From Caenorhabditis elegans (lineage: Eukaryota > Nematoda > Chromadorea > Rhabditida > Rhabditidae), in the NCBI RefSeq assembly GCF_000002985.6, contig NC_003280.10:2542001-2606000 (forward strand): 64,000 nt of DNA, in the 5' to 3' direction. The position numbers and the translations under genes were made by a program. How positions within the stretch are numbered: the first letter of the stretch is position 1; every line of letters starts with the position of its first letter. The notes beneath the pieces are model-generated. The model did no database searches. It saw only the letters and a program-made list of their open reading frames with translations, and was not told where the DNA came from. Positions 57,790 to 64,000 of this stretch are shown here, piece after piece.

Positions 57790-58068
57790 AAAAATTTGAA
57801 TTTCCCGCCATAATTTTTCACTGAAAATTTGAATTCCCGCCAAAATTTTTCACAGAAAATTTGAATTCCCGCCAAAAAATTTTAAAGAAAATTTAAATTC
57901 CCGCCAAAAATTTTCAGAGAAAATTTGAATTCCCGCCAAAAATGTTTCAGAAATTTTGAATTCCCGCCAAAAAATTTTAAAGAAAATTTAAATTCCCGCC
58001 AAAAATTTTCAGAGAAATTTTGAATTCCCGCCGAAAAATTTCAAAGAAAATTTAAATTCCCGCCAAAA
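57790..58068. repeat. GAATTCCCGCCAAAAATTTT array
   Basis: About eight units of roughly 33 bp, nearly the reverse complement of the array in the sri intron at 46720-47560. Confidence 0.88.
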
Positions 58069-58072
58069 TGTA

Positions 58073-58165
58073 GGGGTCTCGCCACGATGGGTCTCGCCAC
58101 GATGGGTCTCGCCACGATGGGTCTCGCCACGAAGGGTCTCGCATCGATGGGTCTCGCCACGAAGG
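58073..58165. repeat. GGGTCTCGCCACGAT tandem repeat
   Basis: About six 15 bp units with single variants (GAAG, GCATCGAT). The word CGTGACGAGACCC at about 34771 is a related single copy. Confidence 0.92.
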
Positions 58166-58437
58166 GTGACTGGCCCCGCCCACAACTCTCAGTGACTTTA
58201 GGGGTGACGTCACAGACTACAAAGACTACATAGACTACAAACTATGGACAGACCCACACTATTTTTTTATATATAAGTAATGATAATGATATGATCACAT
58301 GTTTGTCCTCTTAAATCCTTTGATATTCTTTTTTGCCTTGTCTTCAAAATGTGAACGAATAAATACATATAATATAAATTATTTTCTTCAATTCTGATTT
58401 TCTGATTCCAAAAGATTGCAAAACCGCCAAAAATATA

Positions 58438-58669
58438 TCCCGGGATCAAAAAATCTTGCGTTGAATCTCAATAAAATGCTGGCTTTCGAGATCCTTTCCA
58501 AGTAAGATTCTCTACGACTTTTCCTCCAAATCACGTGAATTTCAGGTCTGGCATGATTGTATCGCTAGACTGGTTAGTAGGATGTTTGGATGACCCAACT
58601 CAAGTGGATTCTGACTGGAAGTTCATCATGACTGGTATACAATTTGAGAACAAGACACATTACGATACT
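58438..58669 (+). pseudogene. BRCT-gene fragment, inverted duplicate
   Basis: Exon piece ending 58500 (LNKMLAFEILSK) and exon from 58546 (SGMIVSLDWLVGCLDDPTQV) with an intact 45 bp intron between. As far as I can compare, the 232 bp are identical to 61127-60896 on the other strand. After 58669 the sequence diverges and the frame no longer resembles BRCT. Confidence 0.82.
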
Positions 58670-58937
58670 AAATCGATTCCGATGAGACGAATCGAGGTCG
58701 GCTTTACTTCGAGCTTGATTGGACTCGTTTGGCCTGTGATCCGGCCTAATGGGAATGAATTCCTGCTTATTTTGACTGAATCTGAATCGATTTACCAGCC
58801 CGCCTTACCGTACCACTAAATAACCCCAGCCTTCTAGAGGAGTAATACTAGCAAAAATTTATCTGACAAGCTTATTTATTGAGGCTGCTCTGACTGCAGA
58901 CTACATGGCTTGTAATTTCAAATTCCGATTTCCACAG

Positions 58938-59779
58938 CTACCGCCCCGGATACCACAATCTCAACGACTTCACCCACTTTGCCGCAATCCCTAATACACC
59001 TGCATCCAACGTCTTATCCCTTGACTTAAGCAAACTGCTGGTATTTGAAGCCCTCGCCAAGTAAGCTCAAGCTCAATCTTTCCTCTGGATCCATCTGATC
59101 ATTACAGGCCTGGCATGATCGTGTCCCTCGATTGGCTTGACGCGTGTCTGGATGACCCGGCTGCGGTTGATCTGGACTGGAAGTTTGCATTGACGGATGT
59201 TTGCTTCGAGAACAACACGTACGCCAATGCGATTACGAGAATGAAACGGGATCTTCATAGAAAGGTTCGGGTTTCTGCATTCTAGTTGTCCATAGCATAA
59301 TTTCAGAGACCCCCACTCTTCTACGGTTTCAACTTTACGATCCTTCCCACCACCAACCGTCGGATGCAAGCTACCCGTGAATTTTGGAACCGGATTATCG
59401 AAGGCTTTGGCGGGACATGTTCAATGTCTCCGATTCCTGGAGAAGCTGGAAAGATCCCTTATCATCTTGTGAAGAGAAACTTGAAGGTTCCTTCGGCCTC
59501 CATCGACAGTTCCGTCGTTCTCTACTTCAATGATAGTGTGGTAGGTGACAACTTCAATAAATTCGACTTCTAAATCCAATGTTCCAGCTTCACGAAAAAT
59601 GGACATTTGCTAATAACTGCATCTCATTCCTCGGAATGGGGTGGCTTGTGGAGTGCATCGTCCGCTATCGACTCATCCCATCGGATCATCCGTCGTTGAA
59701 GTATGAGGCTGATCCACAGTACCTGCCCGTGATCTTCGAGAAGTTTGCAGCTGACATGGAAGAAAACTCGCGGGGCTGA
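58938..59779 (+). CDS. Tandem BRCT-domain protein, 5' end not found
   Basis: Exons 58938-59060, 59108-59264, 59307-59540 and 59588-59779 join in phase, about 235 aa. Domain one: VLSLDLSKLLVFEALAKPGM, then IVSLDWLDACLDDP with the BRCT Trp and Cys. Domain two: PLFYGFNFTILPTTN, REFWNRIIEGFGGTC, and WLVECIVRYRLIPSDH near the end. It stops at TGA 59777-59779 after FAADMEENSRG. A tandem BRCT pair normally reads phosphorylated partners in DNA-damage signalling; no partner can be inferred. No exon upstream of 58938 was found, so this may be the 3' part of a longer gene or a 5'-truncated copy. Confidence 0.72.
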
Positions 59780-59781
59780 TA

Positions 59782-60398
59782 CTATGTTTTTTGAATAAAG
59801 AACCTGAGATCATGGACTCCGTATTGTCGCCGCTTAAGTCGCTGCGCAGTCAAATTCGTTATGGAGTACGCTTGGCTGCATTGTCGTTTTTGGCGTGAAA
59901 TTCTGGAAGTTTCAGATATGCAAGCGCGCTCTAGTGCATAGGTAAACTTTAAGTTATAAGCCATGTAGTCTGTAGTCAGAGTAGCAAATAAGCTTTTTAG
60001 ATAAGTTTTCGCTGGTAATAGTCCTCTAGAAGACTGGGGCCTGTGAGTTACTCCAGAACTGAAACCGTCTTACTTTGGTGGTACTGCTCACTGCTGCTAA
60101 CTGTAGATATCTGTGTCAATTCCGAGTCAAATTAGGCCGGAAATTGGACAAAATAAGCCGGAAGTCAGTTCCATTAGGCCGGAACTCATACCGGGCAAAA
60201 TTTAGCTCAATAGAGCTCGAAAAAATTTATCATTTCTTTTCACAAAACAAAACACTAGATCAATCCTCAGACCTAAGCCTGAGTCTAAGCCTAAGCCTAA
60301 CAGCACCTCGATTGGTCTGATCGGACCAGAGTGTTTTAGGCCACTTTTCACAAATTTTTCACACTAAAACAAATTTATTCGTCCTTTCAAAAAAAATA
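59782..60398. other. Spacer between convergent BRCT copies
   Basis: No gene. Contains a short telomere-like run (GAGTCTAAGCCTAAGCCTAA, about 60278-60300) and words GGCCGGAA repeated three times near 60134-60182. Confidence 0.55.
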
Positions 60399-61127
60399 TC
60401 AATCCTCCGATGTTCCCTCATAGATCTTCTCTGCACACGGCTCGAAGATCACAGGCAGGCTGTCCCGATCCGTCTCGAACCTCAACACTTCATGATCCGA
60501 CGGGATGAAGCTGTAGCGAACAATCGACTCCACCCCATCCCGAAAAATGATATATTGTTGCTGGGATAGGTCCATCATCTCTCGTGGAGCTGGAAGGATC
60601 AAGTTGCTCAAAAAAAGTGTCTAGAAGCTTCTTACCACACTATCCTGAAAGTACAGTACTATCGAAGTGTTCAGCGTCTCTGATGCTTCCTTCTGGATCA
60701 TATTGTGATAGGGTGTTCTCTCGGGATCTCCAGGGTACGGGCATAGGGAGTAGGTGCCACCGAACCCTTCAATGATCCGGATCCAAGCCTCCCGATCGGC
60801 CTGCATCACACGATTCGCCGTGGGGAGAATGGTGAAGTTGCAGCCGTTTAGAAGAAGCGGCCTCTTCCTATGAACACCCTTCTTCATCTTTGTTATAGTA
60901 TCGTAATGTGTCTTGTTCTCAAATTGTATACCAGTCATGATGAACTTCCAGTCAGAATCCACTTGAGTTGGGTCATCCAAACATCCTACTAACCAGTCTA
61001 GCGATACAATCATGCCAGACCTGAAATTCACGTGATTTGGAGGAAAAGTCGTAGAGAATCTTACTTGGAAAGGATCTCGAAAGCCAGCATTTTATTGAGA
61101 TTCAACGCAAGATTTTTTGATCCCGGG
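60399..61127 (-). pseudogene. BRCT-domain gene copy, truncated and disabled
   Basis: Pieces in coding order are 61127-61065, 61020-60636 and 60589-60399. The product runs SGMIVSLDWLVGCLDDPTQV, HRKRPLLLNGCNFTILPTAN, REAWIRIIEGFGGTYS and SIVLYFQDSV. It lacks one intron present in the 58938-59779 copy. In the last exon a TGA (60577-60575) interrupts LHER|W. About 30 bp on, seven bases present in the intact copy (GCTTGTG) are missing, after which the frame VESIVRYSFIPSDHEVLRFE resumes to the normal stop. The 5' end is cut at the same base (GGGATCAAAA) as the fragment at 58438. Confidence 0.82.
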
Positions 61128-61207
61128 GTATATATATATAATGATACAACAACAACAAAAACTAGAAAACAACTATGTGTAATGCTCGAAATTCTGAGTT
61201 TGCATAT

Positions 61208-63419
61208 TCAAAGTCCCATCGAAGAAATGGGAAGATTTATGTTCACTTTTGTTCTGAAAAACAGATGTTGTAGAACTAAATAGGTAACTTGGTAGACGAC
61301 TGCAATTGTCTCCCACTCACTTTTTTAAACCCTTTGCAATAATCTTGCGATATGGCGGGAAAAATATAAATAGAGAAACCATGTTAATTGATGAATGAGT
61401 TGCGAACCAAGCGAATATTAATTCAGATATGAAATTCATTTGTGGAATTTCGAAAACTAAGATCAGAACCTGTATCATCGGACCCGCCATACACAACACA
61501 GCGGTTATAAACTGGATGATCACACTTCGAAGAGCTTCGCTATGCTTCTCGTAAGCCACTTTGGATATTCGAAGTTTCAAGTCAGCCATCATACGAATAA
61601 TATCATATATAGTAAAACATAGACATAGGAACCCAAAACTTGCAGCAAAAAAAAGTGTCACAAGAAATATTATTGTGTTTTGAGACTTCATATAAACTAC
61701 GAAATTCGGCAAGTTTGAGAATTGCAAGTACCCTTTCGGATAGACCTGTAAATCATTTTTATCATTGAATTGACAATAGTTATTCTTACCTTCTTGATAT
61801 AGATCAGCGCATCTTCCCGACTGAGACTAATGCTATTCGCACCTGCGCAGACGAAAAATGGAAAAATCAGGCAAAGTACGTATAACGCGTTTATTACGCA
61901 TTTTGACAGAATATGTTTGTTCAATAGAATTGCAACTCCTTGATGCTTCTTCACGAAACAGACGATTAGGCTTTCTAGTTGAATTACGGCCACAAATGCA
62001 ACAGTGACCTGAAACTAGTTTTGAAAATTCGTAAGGTTAAGATCGATAATTGAGCATTTTTCTCAAATATAGTCAAAATAGTTCAGTACGAACCAGGGGT
62101 GTGCGGCAAATCTCAAAATTCGCCGAGCACGACGAATTCGGCAAATTAGTGTCCGTGCTTAACAAACTCCCAAAATTTTCATATTTTTTGATGTTTTTTG
62201 GAGCACCAAAACTACTGAATTCTTAACACACAACGGATTTCTGGATAAGTTCCGTTTAGTATGTCTGCTTAAACATCAAAATAACTCAACTTTGTGTCAT
62301 TTTACTAAATTTTTGAAGACAAAAGCAATAGTTCTGGTCAAAATTGTATTGTCAAATTTTTTGATGTGTGCGGAAAATATCGAAATTTGCCGAGCTCGGC
62401 AAATTCGGCGAATCTACGTTTTTGAAATTTTCCGAGCTCGGCAAATTCGGCAAATTTGCCGCACACCCCTGGTACGAACCTAGGGTTTTTTTTCCATTTT
62501 ATAACAACTTCCAAAATGATATTCATTCAACCTTATTTATAATGTTGTCCACTATACTGTATGTTCTAATAACATTGCAATCAAATGATATCTTCGTTTC
62601 GAAATTTTGGAATTCGTTTCGGAAATTGAAAAAAAAAACTGTTCCATAGACACAAAGTATTAATTTGTGAAATTATTCGAACTGGTCGCTGAATTTTTTT
62701 TTGGAATTATTGATAGTTCTCAATTTCCCAGTTTTGGTGATGCAAAAGCAAACGCTGATGGTGGACTCCTATCCGACATTACATTATGTTTATTTTTCTT
62801 TTCGAATTGGTTTTCCTTGCATATTATCAGAAAACTGACACGATTTTCTATTTGATGAAAGAAGGACAAAAAATAGGCAAAACCAAAAACAAAATCGAAA
62901 AAAAATGCCGCAGAAAAATAATGAAATCGAAGCGGAACACTCCGAGGATTTTTCCTCGCCCGCGCTTTTGTTAGGCCATTTTTTTAATTGGCAAACGGTG
63001 ACCAGCCAGCGAGCACGTGCGTGGGAACAACTTTTCATCACAGTTTGTAAGTTTTCAATATTGACAAATAAAAAGAGAGGACTCACCGCAGAAGTGTTTG
63101 CCTGCATATTAAACCATGTGAATAATACTCCATATACATGCCCAGCAAACAACGGGAAAAGCGGAATTGGTTGCACGAGAATCGTAAGATCAATATCCGT
63201 AAGAACGCATGAAAGCTGGAAATATACGACGTTAAGAATTAAAAAAAAACAACAACACTACACCTGAAATAATAACAAATAGTACTTGAAATTTCCCAAC
63301 CGATTGGTGTTAAATATCAAAAAATAAATTCCAATAGAATTCAGAATAAATGAAACCAATCCAATTAAATGAAAATAATTCAAAAGCCAGCGAGGATCGG
63401 AAAAATCAATGTCCTCCAT
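61208..63419 (-). CDS. Sri-like seven-helix chemoreceptor, intact
   Basis: Exons are 63419-63264, 63215-63087, 62008-61790, 61745-61321 and 61253-61208; 975 bp, 324 aa, all in phase, with the same exon sizes as the 38901-41006 gene. It starts MEDIDFSDPRWLLNYFHLIG; an in-frame ATG seven codons upstream (63440) is not conserved in paralogues. Family motifs: LTDIDLTILVQPIPLFPLFA, QLESLIVCFVKKHQGVAILL, VYPKGYLQFSNLPNFVVYMK, HSSINMVSLFIFFPPYRK. The final 46 bp exon encodes TKVNINLPISSMGL. Intron 2 (62009-63086) is long and holds a TTGCCGA-family repeat. The 3' flank is shared with the 38.9 kb copy (CAACTATGTGTAATGC), showing common duplication. Confidence 0.87.
62092..62478. repeat. TTGCCGA-family element with CAGGGGTGTGCGGC ends
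   Basis: Starts CCAGGGGTGTGCGGCAAATC and ends GCCGCACACCCCTGG, giving a clear terminal inverted repeat of about 15 bp with GCCGAGCTCGGC palindromes inside. This copy best shows the element's limits. Confidence 0.78.
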
Positions 63420-64000
63420 CGGAAATGAGCTTGCATTCACTGATTTTCAGTCTTGTCGCCTAATTTTTCACCTGGCAGTGCGAAAAATAACCTTTCACGG
63501 GATAAAACCGCATTGGGGAAGAATGTCACTTCCCTACGTCACAAGGGGTATCTGCAATATATTAATAAACTTTGGGAAAATATATCCCTAACTGGAAAAT
63601 TACCGGAAATAAATTGCTTAACTAACAAGATGGCTCTGACAGTGGCTGAATTTGAATTTCCAGCGGACAGTTTCTTTACACTTTTATTTTTATTACAAAG
63701 ACGTTTAAAAAGTGATGAAAGCCAGTATGAAAAATGGCATTTGAAACAGAAGTCTGACCGAAAAAGTTGGAGCTAGCTAGATCGTAATGGCTTTTTATAT
63801 TTTTAAGTTATATGCATGAACACGACTAATCTCTTTTCTCGGTTTTAGTTAGAGTTCCATTATTTTATGACTATAGACCGTCACCAGGCTCACTCAATCT
63901 GACCATCAGCTTGATCACGATTTGAAATATTATAGGTAAGCCTGTCATATTCTTGTGGCACAAAAAACGTACAACTTACAGCAAAAAAAACCATATTGGA
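63420..64000. other. Upstream flank of the last sri gene
   Basis: About 63440-63560 resembles the flank upstream of the 36.6-37.6 kb sri copy (TTTTTCACCTG, AACCGCAT). The rest to the window edge shows nothing recognisable. Confidence 0.55.

Noticed and set aside
63420..63440. Upstream ATG for the last sri gene
   Set aside because: The seven extra codons are not conserved in the two close paralogues, which start at MEDIDF.

Overview
The window reads as nuclear DNA of a Caenorhabditis-type nematode. The evidence is short GT..TTTCAG introns, nematode-only families (a WSN-domain protein and sri chemoreceptors), start codons directly behind TTTCAG-like sites suitable for trans-splicing, degenerate TTAGGC telomere-like arrays and many foldback repeats. 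I cannot name the species. Exon boundaries were built by hand from splice sites, reading phase and comparison among copies inside the window.

Layout. 0-2 kb: 3' end of an ankyrin plus BRCT-like gene. 4.3-11.5 kb: a paralogue preceded by a signal peptide, a WSN ectodomain and a membrane span. Its large intron holds a 1.6 kb foldback element inside TTAGGC-like repeats. 11.77-14.45 kb: a young, internally deleted LTR retrotransposon. 15.46-15.73 kb: a second copy of the terminal exon of the ankyrin/BRCT gene. 15.8-21.8 kb (minus): a neprilysin-like M13 metallopeptidase with palindromic repeats in its introns. 23.3-33.8 kb (plus): the USP39/Sad1-type tri-snRNP protein, 12 exons and 602 aa, its introns swollen by inverted repeats and minisatellites. 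34-36.6 kb: a 1.2 kb minisatellite and an unrecognised partial gene joined to a truncated sri gene. 36.6-47.6 kb: a cluster of sri-like receptors, intact and broken. 44.2-44.9 kb: a small unrecognised minus-strand gene. 47.9-49.1 kb: a small secreted Lys/Glu-rich protein. 51.4-56.9 kb (minus): a nearly complete Helitron RepHel gene with two in-frame TGA codons and a 62 bp minisatellite on its 3' side. 58.4-61.1 kb: three BRCT-type gene copies, two of them inverted fragments. 61.2-63.4 kb (minus): another intact sri gene.

The window combines one conserved core gene (usp-39) with rapidly evolving families: chemoreceptors, WSN/ankyrin/BRCT proteins and BRCT copies. Tandem and inverted duplication and repeated transposon insertion have reworked it. 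The most unusual product is the predicted membrane protein with an extracellular WSN domain, intracellular ankyrin repeats and a BRCT-like pair. The soluble-looking 5'-partial relative at the window start and the orphan third terminal exon suggest this family is actively reshuffling here.
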